Assembly (NCBI RefSeq): GCF_003595215.1
Contig: NZ_QYZP01000001.1
Location: 434,001 to 498,000 of the forward strand
DNA from: Nesterenkonia natronophila
Lineage (GTDB): Bacteria > Actinomycetota > Actinomycetes > Actinomycetales > Micrococcaceae
DNA length: 64,000 nt
Direction of reading: 5' to 3'
Each line of letters begins with the position of its first letter. Within the stretch, counting starts at the first letter, position 1. Below are positions 33,656 through 41,548 of the stretch, one piece after another. Position numbers and translations under genes: made by a program. The notes beneath the pieces are model-generated. The model was not told the origin of the DNA. It ran no database searches and worked only from the letters and a program-made list of their open reading frames with translations.

Positions 33656-35137
33656 ATGTCTGCATCACAATTTTCACTAGACGAGATTTCGATCGCCACG
33701 TTGCGTGAGGCGTATTCTTCTAAAGAGCTGACCGTTAGGGCAGTGGTGCAAGACTATCTGAAGCGTATTGACGAGATCGATAAATCGGGGCCCAAGCTCA
33801 ACTCGATTATCACCACGAACGAGGTTGCCTTGCATCGTGCTGAAGGGCTTGATGAGCACTTGCGGAAGACTGGCGAGCTCGCTGGCCCCCTTCATGGTGT
33901 GGTTGTGGTGGTAAAGGACAACATCGACACCGCAGACATGGACACCACCTGTGGCAACGAGGCGCTACTGGGATTCCGGCCCGAGCAGGACGCGGTAGCA
34001 GTTGCCCGGTTGCAAGAGGCTGGAGCAATCATCATTGCCAAATCGGCTTTGCCAGACTTCGCGACATCGTGGTGGTCTTACTCTTCAGTCAGCGGAGAGA
34101 CCAATAACCCCTACAAACTTGATCACGACCCTGGCGGGTCCAGCGCAGGGTCAGCCGCTGCGGTGGCAGCGAACCTGGCAGTGGCTAGTCTAGGCACCGA
34201 TTGCGGTGGCTCAGTTCGAATTCCAGCTTCCTTCTGCAACTTGGTTGGTATCCGCTCAACCCCCGGGGTCGTGCCACGCTCTGGTACTGGGTTCCTCGTG
34301 GCTTTCCAGGACACCGTCGGCCCAATGGCTCGGTCGGTCGAGGACGCTGTCACAGTCTTCGACGTCATCGCCGGGTACGACAAAGGCGACCCATACTCTG
34401 TTTCGGCAACCTTGGGTAGCCCCCCCGCTTCATATCGAGAGTCACTGAGCGGCGGTATGCAAGGAGCCCGTATCGGATTGGTTACGAACGCACTCGGTGA
34501 CGAGGAAGACCCCCGAGGTGCCGCCATGAATGCGCTGACACGTAGGACGGTAGACGATCTAAAGACCGCCGGCGCTGAAATAGTCGAGGTCCAGATCCCC
34601 GACCTTATGGAATATCTGGTCGACACTAGCCAATATGTAGCTTGTTCTCGACACGATATCGACCTCTACCTCAAAGAGCGCAAATCACTTAGTCACCTGC
34701 GCGTCGCGGACATCGTTGCGGAGGGCAGGTATCACAAGCAATTAGACCTGCTCGAAGCTGTCGTAGAAGGCCCTGAAGAACCGGAGAATGACCCTGACTA
34801 CACGCGCCGGTATGTAACACGGGATGAGTTCACTAGGGTGATCCTCGACATTATGGCCCAGCATTCGTTGGATGCACTTACCTACCCAGTAACTCGCGTT
34901 CCTGCACCTTCGAACAAGGAACGCGATGAGTGGACGGTACTGAGCTTCCCGACGAACACCTTGATCGCCTCACAAGCGCTGCTCCCGTCTATCACAGTGC
35001 CAGGCGGTTTCACCGACGAAGGCGTCCCAGCTGGAGTGGAACTCGTGACACGCCCGTACGATGAGGCGACTGGATTCAGGTTGGCAGCGGCACTAGAAGC
35101 ACAAAACAAGCGACGGCGGGCTCCGGAACTGAGCTGA
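33656..35137 (+). CDS. Amidase-signature family amidase
   Basis: A 493-residue amide hydrolase. The Ser-cisSer-Lys triad is visible: Lys in VVVKDNIDTADMDTTCG, the cis-Ser in DPGGSSAGSAAAVAA, and the nucleophile Ser in GTDCGGSVRIPASFCNLVG. Length and motif order are typical. AAGGAGATC lies seven bases before the ATG. Specificity cannot be read from sequence. With the adjacent divergent pxpA, it suggests use of amides or lactams such as pyroglutamyl compounds. Confidence 0.92.
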   Translation: MSASQFSLDEISIATLREAYSSKELTVRAVVQDYLKRIDEIDKSGPKLNSIITTNEVALHRAEGLDEHLRKTGELAGPLHGVVVVVKDNIDTADMDTTCGNEALLGFRPEQDAVAVARLQEAGAIIIAKSALPDFATSWWSYSSVSGETNNPYKLDHDPGGSSAGSAAAVAANLAVASLGTDCGGSVRIPASFCNLVGIRSTPGVVPRSGTGFLVAFQDTVGPMARSVEDAVTVFDVIAGYDKGDPYSVSATLGSPPASYRESLSGGMQGARIGLVTNALGDEEDPRGAAMNALTRRTVDDLKTAGAEIVEVQIPDLMEYLVDTSQYVACSRHDIDLYLKERKSLSHLRVADIVAEGRYHKQLDLLEAVVEGPEEPENDPDYTRRYVTRDEFTRVILDIMAQHSLDALTYPVTRVPAPSNKERDEWTVLSFPTNTLIASQALLPSITVPGGFTDEGVPAGVELVTRPYDEATGFRLAAALEAQNKRRRAPELS

Positions 35138-35220
35138 CCCGCAAGCAGTCCACGCTCTCGTTCAGAGTTACCGAAGAACCTGACAGCCCGCAATAACTCT
35201 TGATATCGGCTCATTCTTGC

Positions 35221-35270
35221 TCGAAAGGTCACCGGATCGACGCCGTTCGGAGCCACGAAAAGCCGGTGTC
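35221..35270 (+). repeat. attR: displaced copy of the tRNA-Phe 3' end
   Basis: 49 of 50 bases match 24913-24962. The one change (T at 35246 for G) falls in the T stem. It is preceded by unrelated sequence (CTCATTCTTGC), so it is not a functional tRNA. Confidence 0.85.
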
Positions 35271-35275
35271 ACGGG

Positions 35276-35307
35276 ACTGAAACCCCTGGGAAACCAGGGG
35301 TTTCAGT
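35276..35307 (+). terminator. Second copy of the tRNA-Phe terminator
   Basis: ACTGAAACCCCTGG, loop GAAA, CCAGGGGTTTCAGT. It differs from the copy at 24968 by one compensated base pair, which suggests selection on the stem in both copies. Confidence 0.8.
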
Positions 35308-35468
35308 CGTTTAAATGGAGGATCTCTCCGGGGATGGGTACTGGGTCATAAACGTGTTGCTGATTCGGGCGCTATTCTCTTCGAGTCCGCGGTGATGGCT
35401 CCAGATACCGGAATACGCTGATTATTCGATACACCATCCGCATTGTCCTGAACGCCCAGATACTTGGG

Positions 35469-36359
35469 TCATGGTCGTTTCCGTGCCACACGCGTGGTCA
35501 AGAGGACTCCGGCGATGACCAGACTTGCACCGGCGATCTGGGCCGCAGCAATGGTCTCGGAGAGGAAGAGAGTGGCACCGATCATTGTGACCACTGGGAG
35601 AAAGTTCAGGAAGACCGAAGCCTGGGATGCCCCCAGCACCCGTACTGCCCGGTTGTACAGGAGGAGCGCAATGACGGAGGGAAAGATGCCCAGGTAGGCT
35701 AGACCCGCCCAATGGGCCCAGTACCCAAACTCTGGGACTCCCATCACGGTCCACTCCATCGCCACCAGTGGCGCGAGTAACCCCACTGACAATGAAGTCA
35801 TGACGAGCAGGGTGCCGTATTCGGGGAATAGGTGTATGTATCGCTTGACGGCGATGGAGTACAAAGCCCAGGACACGATTGCGCCGACCATTACGAGGTC
35901 TCCGACGTTCCAGCCTCCAAACAGGTGGTCAGTGACGCTGCCCATGACCACCCACAGAGCTCCAATGAATGAGACCAGGACACCGGTCCACTGCACCAAG
36001 CGCAAGCGTTCGCGCAGCAACCACGCGCTCAGCAGTGCGGTGGCCACAGGGATGACTGCTTCCAGCACCGAGACGTTGGTAGCGGAAGTGAACTGCAAGG
36101 CTGTGTAGATGAAGGTGTTGAAGAAGGTCACACCAGTAATGGTCAGCAGCAGCAGCGGGCCGAGATGCCGGCGAAATGCCGACCTATATCGCCACGCTGA
36201 CTGCCATCCCAGGGGCAATAGCGCTACCGCGGCGATAAGCACTCGGAAGAATGCCACGGTGATCGGAGGAAGCTCATTGAGCGCGCTGCCAACAAGGATG
36301 TTCCCCGAATAGAAAAACACCACAAATAAGCATGCGATATAGGCATGCGTCCTCGTCAT
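35469..36359 (-). CDS. EamA-family (DMT) transporter
   Basis: A 296-residue protein with ten predicted helices in two EamA repeats. The first begins AYIACLFVVFFYSGNILVG with PPITVAFFRVLIAA. The second starts near GDLVMVGAIVSWALYSIAVK. Such carriers export amino acids or metabolites. Substrate unknown. ATG 36359 chosen because TTGGAG precedes it. First core gene to the right of the island. Confidence 0.88.
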   Translation of the reverse strand: MTRTHAYIACLFVVFFYSGNILVGSALNELPPITVAFFRVLIAAVALLPLGWQSAWRYRSAFRRHLGPLLLLTITGVTFFNTFIYTALQFTSATNVSVLEAVIPVATALLSAWLLRERLRLVQWTGVLVSFIGALWVVMGSVTDHLFGGWNVGDLVMVGAIVSWALYSIAVKRYIHLFPEYGTLLVMTSLSVGLLAPLVAMEWTVMGVPEFGYWAHWAGLAYLGIFPSVIALLLYNRAVRVLGASQASVFLNFLPVVTMIGATLFLSETIAAAQIAGASLVIAGVLLTTRVARKRP

Positions 36360-36693
36360 TGCGCTCCAACCCTCCATATTCCGGATACCCCAGACTCAGT
36401 GAGAGGCAGGGTGGTCGATGAACTTGACCGAGATGGCTCAACCTCGCTGACCCTAGCCCATATTCATTCGCGACGCTGCCGTGGTGCACCCGGTTGTCGC
36501 TCTTGATGGCCATCGTCTTCGGCGCCATGCATGGAGATTCGTGTGTCGCATGAACATAGGGAAAGGCATGGCAAGGCGTATGGCCGAAGGTCGCAAAGGC
36601 GCAAGAGGCCACATCTGTGGTTGAGCCCCACTTATCCTGGTAGAGCGAGAAGCGAACAGTCGATGTGCAGCAGTTGCGCAGATGGGAGCTGAG
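36360..36693. other. Divergent intergenic region
   Basis: 334 nt between the EamA and DUF1538 genes. I see no gene, RNA or clear operator in it beyond the two presumed promoters. Confidence 0.5.
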
Positions 36694-38196
36694 GTGAAGC
36701 TGCTGCACTCCTTGCGGCGCAGATTTGTCCATGCGCTCAAAGCATTAGCGCCGATTCTGGCCGTAGTAGTCCTCTTCCAGGCCGCGGTCTTCCGGCAAGT
36801 TCCTGAGGGTGCCCTCTCCATCCTCTTAGGGCTGCTGGTCGTGGCGGTAGGCATCGCGCTCTTCCTCGAGGGATTAGAGCGCAGCGTCTTTCCTGTGGGG
36901 AAGTCCATCACCAACAAATTGGTAAGAACCGCTTCGCTTTGGAAGCTGCTGCCTTTCTGCTTCGGTATCGGGTTCGCCGCGGTCATTGCGGAACCTGCGC
37001 TCATCTCGGTCGCAGACCAGGCGGAGCTTGTCAGTTCAGGACGGATCAACAGCCTGATGCTTCGGTTCGTGATCGCACTCAGCGTGGGTGCGGTGATGGT
37101 GCTCGGAGCCATACGTGTCTTTGTGGGTTGGCCTCTGCACCGAGTACTTCTGGTCGGCTACGGTGTAGTTCTTGCGCTGACGCTGGTCTCACCTCAGGAG
37201 GTCGCCAGCCTCGCCTATGACTCTGGCGGTGTGACCACAAATGTCGTCACCGTGCCACTGATAGCCGCGATCGGTATCGGGATGGCCACTTCGATACGCG
37301 GCAGAAGCCGCCTTGCAGACGGGTTTGGGCTCGTAGCGCTGTGCGTCATGGTGCCCATGATCAGCGTGCAGCTCTACGGAATTGTGGTGTACCAGTTTGC
37401 TGAGCCGACGGCGCTGACGACGACGGATGCTCAGGGCAGTGAGCTCCAGTGGCTCAATATCGTGGTTGGGTTGATGACCGTGGTCCGCGACGTGTTGCCT
37501 GTGATCGCGGTGGTGCTGTTCTTCCAGTACGTGGTGCTGCGCAGGCGACTGGGCAACCCGATCGGGGCCACAGTGGGATTTGTGTTGGTGGTGCTGGGTC
37601 TCTACGGTTTCATCATAGGGCTGGACTTCGGACTTCTTCCCATGGGGCGTCAGATGGCAGAGCAGCTCATCGACACAAATCAAGTGCCGCTGGTCATTCT
37701 GTTTGGCGTGCTTATCGGGTTCGCCACCACCTTGGCAGAGCCCGCTTTGATGGCTATCGGCGATGAGGCAGAGGAAATCTCCGAGAAACGCCTCCGGTCA
37801 AACGTACTTCGTCTCTTAGTGGCCTGCGGCGTCGCTGTAGGTATCGGTATCGGGGTGCTCAGAATCCTCACCGGCGGCTCGTTTGTCGCCGTCATCATAG
37901 CCTTGTACCTGCTAGCAATGCTTCTGATGCTTATGGCTCCCAAAGACTTGGTTCCGCTGGCCTTTGACCTGGGAGGTGTGACGACAAGTGAGATCACGGT
38001 CCCCCTAATCACGGCCCTGGGCATTGGTCTGGCAGCTGCGGTTCCTGGACGGGATGTGCTGATGGACGGTTTTGGCCTCATCGCCTTTGCTTCCGTAGGG
38101 CCGGTGATCGCTGTGCTTAGCTATGCTTGCATTGTGAGACTCACTGCCGTGGGCTCAGGGCCCTCATCAGCCTCCAATCTCCCCCAGGAGTCATAA
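36694..38196 (+). CDS. Duplicated DUF1538 membrane protein
   Basis: A ~500-residue protein with two homologous DUF1538 halves, each about 235 residues with six helices. Matching motifs in the two halves: EPALISVADQAE and EPALMAIGDEAE; LAYDSGGVTTNVVTVPLI and LAFDLGGVTTSEITVPLI; LADGFGLVAL and LMDGFGLIAF. The antiparallel-looking repeat suggests a transporter or channel. Substrate unknown. Start chosen at GTG 36694 with GGGAG five bases upstream; ATG 36682 is also possible. Stop overlaps the PII-like gene (TAATG), so the two are coupled. Confidence 0.85.
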   Translation: MKLLHSLRRRFVHALKALAPILAVVVLFQAAVFRQVPEGALSILLGLLVVAVGIALFLEGLERSVFPVGKSITNKLVRTASLWKLLPFCFGIGFAAVIAEPALISVADQAELVSSGRINSLMLRFVIALSVGAVMVLGAIRVFVGWPLHRVLLVGYGVVLALTLVSPQEVASLAYDSGGVTTNVVTVPLIAAIGIGMATSIRGRSRLADGFGLVALCVMVPMISVQLYGIVVYQFAEPTALTTTDAQGSELQWLNIVVGLMTVVRDVLPVIAVVLFFQYVVLRRRLGNPIGATVGFVLVVLGLYGFIIGLDFGLLPMGRQMAEQLIDTNQVPLVILFGVLIGFATTLAEPALMAIGDEAEEISEKRLRSNVLRLLVACGVAVGIGIGVLRILTGGSFVAVIIALYLLAMLLMLMAPKDLVPLAFDLGGVTTSEITVPLITALGIGLAAAVPGRDVLMDGFGLIAFASVGPVIAVLSYACIVRLTAVGSGPSSASNLPQES

Positions 38197-38513
38197 TGGC
38201 GCACAGCGTGGTGTTCGTGGTGACGCCCGACGACCAAGAGGAAAGGACGATCACGCTCGTCGAGGACGCAGGGGCCACCGGTGTGACCGCGCTATCGGCT
38301 CGAGGTGTCGGCTCTCACGCTCGCCGAACCATTTTCGGAGTGCGCTTCACAGGGGCCCAGTCGCTGCTCATGATGGTGGTGCCGACAGAGAAGGTGGAGT
38401 CCCTCATGGACTGCGTCCACGATGTCATCTTCGACGGTGAGGACTCTCACGGAATCTGCTTCTCCGTGCCGGTGGACCAGGTGTCACTTCCCGGGCACTT
38501 CGACACCACGTGA
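38196..38513 (+). CDS. PII-like signalling protein coupled to DUF1538 transporter
   Basis: A 105-residue protein with a PII-like ferredoxin fold: beta strand HSVVFVVTPDDQEE, helix ERTITLVEDAGATGVTALSARG, a loop, and a second half with TEKVESLMDCVHDVIF. PII-like proteins bind nucleotides or ions and gate transporters encoded beside them. Here it follows a DUF1538 protein with overlapping stop and start (TAATG), with AGGAG upstream. Regulation of the DUF1538 protein is inferred from this coupling. The T-loop Tyr of classical GlnB is not evident. Confidence 0.75.
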   Translation: MAHSVVFVVTPDDQEERTITLVEDAGATGVTALSARGVGSHARRTIFGVRFTGAQSLLMMVVPTEKVESLMDCVHDVIFDGEDSHGICFSVPVDQVSLPGHFDTT

Positions 38514-38531
38514 TCCCCGATAACTGAAATG

Positions 38532-39335
38532 CTAGGCGAGCTCCATGACGACCGGTGCGTGGTCGCTGGCGCCCTTTCCACGACGCTCGTCCTTATCCAC
38601 ATATGCGTGCTTGACCCTTGCTGCCAGCGCTGGCGAGGCTAAGTGGAAGTCGATACGCATACCTTGGCGCTTCTGGAATCGCAGACTGGTGTACTCCCAG
38701 AAGGTATAAACCCCGGGCCCTGGTGTGTGTGGGCGGACCACGTCAGCGAACCCGGCTTCCTCGAACTCCTGAAAGGCTTGCCGCTCGGGCTCAGTGACGT
38801 GCGTCAGCTGATTCTTCTCAAAATAATCGATATCCCAGACATCCTCATCCCCTGGGGCGATGTTCCAATCCCCAGCTAGGACGATCTGAGCCTGAGGATC
38901 TTCAGCGAGCCAAGACTCTGCGTTCTCGCGGAGGTGACGTAGCCACTGCAGCTTGTAGTCCATATGTTCGTCATCGCGGGCCCTACCGTTGGGGACGTAG
39001 AGGCTCCACAAGCGCACCCCGTTGCAGGTAGCACCAATCGCTCGGGCTTCCTGGACCGGATCCGTGCCGTTCTTTCCGAACGCAGGTTGGTTAGGGAAAG
39101 TCCGTTCAACATTCTTCAGCCCGACCCGAGAGGCTATCGCCACACCGTTCCACTGGCTGAATCCGAAGTGGGCAACCTCGTAGCCATTCTGCTCGAAAAG
39201 CTCCCAGGGGAAGTTGTCATCCCGGCACTTGGTCTCCTGAATAGCCAGGACGTCCACGTCCGACTTCTCCAGCCAGGCCTCCACTCGGTCTGCCCGGGCC
39301 CGCATCGAATTCACATTCCATGTCGCGATTCTCAC
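38532..39335 (-). CDS. xth: Exodeoxyribonuclease III
   Basis: A 267-residue DNA repair enzyme (AP endonuclease/3'-5' exonuclease) of the EEP fold. All catalytic motifs are present: ATWNVNSMRAR, the Glu in LAIQETKCRDD, LVLAGDWNIAPGDEDVWD with Asp and Asn, and GASDHAPVVMEL at the end. This contrasts with the degenerate homologue at 17.5 kb. It is encoded 27 nt after nadE on the same strand. Confidence 0.95.
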   Translation of the reverse strand: MRIATWNVNSMRARADRVEAWLEKSDVDVLAIQETKCRDDNFPWELFEQNGYEVAHFGFSQWNGVAIASRVGLKNVERTFPNQPAFGKNGTDPVQEARAIGATCNGVRLWSLYVPNGRARDDEHMDYKLQWLRHLRENAESWLAEDPQAQIVLAGDWNIAPGDEDVWDIDYFEKNQLTHVTEPERQAFQEFEEAGFADVVRPHTPGPGVYTFWEYTSLRFQKRQGMRIDFHLASPALAARVKHAYVDKDERRGKGASDHAPVVMELA

Positions 39336-39362
39336 GCGACCAACCTACCAGGACAAGCTCAC

Positions 39363-40190
39363 TCAGCCAGTCTTCCACCAATCGTCCAACAGGCTCACCG
39401 GAACTGTGCGTTTGTGCCGCGTGGAGAGGTAGTGGCGTTCGAGGCGCGCGGCGGCGTCGTCGTCGATATGCTGACCTTCAAGGTAGTCGTCAATCTCGTC
39501 ATAGGTGATACCCAGCTCAGTCTCATCGAGCTGTCCCGGCGTATCGTCCAGCAGGTCCGCGGTGGGCGCCTTGGACCAGATATGTTCATCAACCCCGAGG
39601 TGCTGCAGAATCTGCCGGACCTGCCGCTTGTTCAGCGTGAAGTTCGGCAGGATGTCCGCCCCGCCGTCGCCGAACTTCGTGAAGAACCCGGTGACCGACT
39701 CCGCAGCGTGATCGGTCCCGATCACCAGAGCGTTGTTCTCGCCTGCCACTGCGTACTGAACTGTCATACGCAGCCGAGCCTTCACGTTGCCGCGGTGATA
39801 GTCAGCCAGTCTGTTGCCGAAGGCCTCCCGGTAGGCCACGTCCACGCCAGTGACTGACTTCTCGATATTGAAAGTGTGCACCTGATCAGGGCTGATGAAG
39901 TCCAACGCCAGCTGGGCATCATCCTCATCATGCTGGACTCCGTGCGGCAGCCGCATGGCATGGAACCTGGCGTCGGTTCCCCGATTGCGCAGAGTCTCAG
40001 CAGCTTGCTGTGCCAGGTAGCCGGCCAGTGTGGAGTCCACCCCGCCGGAGATGCCCAGAACGAATCCCTCAACACCGGCATTCGAGGCGTAGTCGGCGAG
40101 GAACTCCACGCGACGGTCGATCTCGTGGGTCGGATCAATGTGTGGTTTGACGCCCAATTCCTCAATAATGACTTTCTGAAGCTCGCGCAT
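39363..40190 (-). CDS. nadE: NH3-dependent NAD+ synthetase
   Basis: A 275-residue enzyme that amidates deamido-NAD to NAD+ with ATP and ammonia. The start MRELQKVIIEELGVKPHIDP at 40190 gives the same length as E. coli NadE; longer frames exist. The ATP pyrophosphatase loop LGISGGVDSTLAG, the NaAD region, and GDGGADILPNFTLNK are typical. Forms an operon with xth. A small palindrome TCACC-GCGA-GGTGA (40216-40229) sits upstream. Confidence 0.95.
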   Translation of the reverse strand: MRELQKVIIEELGVKPHIDPTHEIDRRVEFLADYASNAGVEGFVLGISGGVDSTLAGYLAQQAAETLRNRGTDARFHAMRLPHGVQHDEDDAQLALDFISPDQVHTFNIEKSVTGVDVAYREAFGNRLADYHRGNVKARLRMTVQYAVAGENNALVIGTDHAAESVTGFFTKFGDGGADILPNFTLNKRQVRQILQHLGVDEHIWSKAPTADLLDDTPGQLDETELGITYDEIDDYLEGQHIDDDAAARLERHYLSTRHKRTVPVSLLDDWWKTG

Positions 40191-40260
40191 ACTGGCCAGT
40201 CTAGCCAGGGCCATGTCACCGCGAGGTGAACTCAGGCTGGAGATGTCCTTGGAGTTTGGT

Positions 40261-40290
40261 CTGACGGGGCACCTCAGACACACATAGGAT
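40261..40290 (+). promoter_or_regulatory. pyrE promoter (leaderless)
   Basis: CTGACG, 18-nt spacer, TAGGAT. The -10 box ends seven bases before the ATG at 40298. This decides the start over the in-frame ATG at 40289, which overlaps the box. Confidence 0.55.
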
Positions 40291-40297
40291 GGGGTCC

Positions 40298-40888
40298 ATG
40301 ACGCCCTCTTCTTACGCCTCTGCTGCCCAGGAGACTGACCGGGATGTCAGCCGCCTGCGCGAACTCATTGACCACCACGCTGTTGTCCGCGGACGTGTGA
40401 CGCTCTCCTCCGGCAAAGAAGCCGACTACTACGTGGACCTGCGGCGGATCACGCTGCATCATGAGGCTGCTCCATTGGTGGGCCGTGTGATGCTGAAGAT
40501 GCTCGACGACGCCGGCATCGACTACTCAGCGGTCGGCGGACTCACCATGGGAGCAGATCCGGTGGGTACAGCGATGCTCCATGCGGCCGCTGCCGATCGG
40601 AGGGACCTGGACGCCTTTGTAGTGCGCAAGGCTTCCAAGTCTTATGGAATGGGCCGCCAAGTGGAGGGTCCCAGCGTGGAAGGGCGCAAGGTGGTGGTCC
40701 TGGAGGACACGTCCACCACCGGGGGCTCCGCGCTCCAAGCCGTGGAAGGCGTAAGAGCTGCCGGCGGGGACGTGCAAGCGGTAGCAGTGATCGTGGACCG
40801 TGACACCGGCGCTAAGGAGAAGATCGAGGCCGATGCGGGAGTGCCCTGCTTCTACGCCTATTCGAAGACAGACCTGGGGCTGGAGTGA
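40298..40888 (+). CDS. pyrE: Orotate phosphoribosyltransferase
   Basis: A 196-residue enzyme of pyrimidine synthesis that joins orotate to PRPP to give OMP. It shows SGKEADYYVDLRRITLHH, the substrate region GGLTMGADPVGTAM, RKASKSYGMGRQVEG and the PRPP-binding loop VVVLEDTSTTGGSALQAVE. Start at 40298 by the leaderless promoter. It stands apart from other pyr genes, as often in Micrococcales. The MFS remnant follows 24 nt downstream. Confidence 0.95.
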   Translation: MTPSSYASAAQETDRDVSRLRELIDHHAVVRGRVTLSSGKEADYYVDLRRITLHHEAAPLVGRVMLKMLDDAGIDYSAVGGLTMGADPVGTAMLHAAAADRRDLDAFVVRKASKSYGMGRQVEGPSVEGRKVVVLEDTSTTGGSALQAVEGVRAAGGDVQAVAVIVDRDTGAKEKIEADAGVPCFYAYSKTDLGLE

Positions 40889-40912
40889 GTTCCGAGCGGA
40901 TTCTGAGCCCGA

Positions 40913-41548
40913 GTGAATCAGGACCGCCCTGCGCTTCCGGTCATCCTGGCGGGGCTGTGCACCACGCAGATCGTCGCATGGGGAATCCTGTATTACGCGT
41001 TCCCCGTTCTCTCAGCACGCATAGCTGAAGACACCGGGTGGACCACCACTTCCGTCACGGTGGCGTACTCCGCGAGTCTGGTGGTCTCCGCGCTGCTAGG
41101 CATTCCGGTGGGAAAGATTCTGGATCGGAGTGGTCCACGACTGGTGATGACGGTCGGTTCGGTCCTGAGTGTGCTGGCCCGGCACATGTGGATTTACGGT
41201 CTGCTGGCTGTGAGTACGGCGGCCCTTGCGGTGGATGCCACCAACTCGGTGTGGCTGATCATGATTGCCATGGTCGCGGGCGTGGGAAGGGGCATCGCCA
41301 CCCTGCTGAAGGCCACAGCCGTCCCCGATCGGTGGGGACCACGAGCATATGGGCGGCTGTCTGGAGTGTTCAGCGCCCCGGTGATGCTGGGTGCGGCCGT
41401 GGCTCCTGCGTTGGGTGCATGGCTGGCGGAGCTGCTGGGCAGTTGGGAGCTCATGTACCTGGTGTTGGCCGGCATGGGGGCCCTCGCCATGGTGGCGCTG
41501 CTGTTCAGCGTTCCAGAGAAGCGCCCAGGCGCTGGACGGCCTCGGTGA
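40913..41548 (+). pseudogene. MFS transporter with internal deletion
   Basis: A 211-residue open frame against ~400 for the family. The first ~85 residues match the N-terminus of an MFS carrier (VILAGLCTTQIVAWGILYYA, SALLGIPVGKILDRSGPRL). From RHMWIYGLLAVSTAALAVDA the sequence matches the last four to five helices instead (GVGRGIATLLKATAVPDRWG, YGRLSGVFSAP). About 180-200 residues in the middle are missing without loss of frame. The product would have about seven helices and is unlikely to transport. The 3' end overlaps the convergent aminotransferase gene by 44 nt. Confidence 0.75.

Larger units (their letters stand above)
24913..35270. mobile_element. Genomic island integrated at tRNA-Phe (integrase lost)
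   Basis: About 10.3 kb bounded by direct repeats of the tRNA-Phe 3' end, the classic sign of site-specific integration. The cargo is an alpha/beta hydrolase membrane protein, an M64 metallopeptidase, PxpA and an amidase, with remnants of an ISL3 transposase and perhaps IS3 sequences between. No integrase or excisionase gene is recognisable, so the element is probably fixed and decaying. Gaps between cargo genes are unusually long (0.25-1.2 kb) for this genome. Confidence 0.8.
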
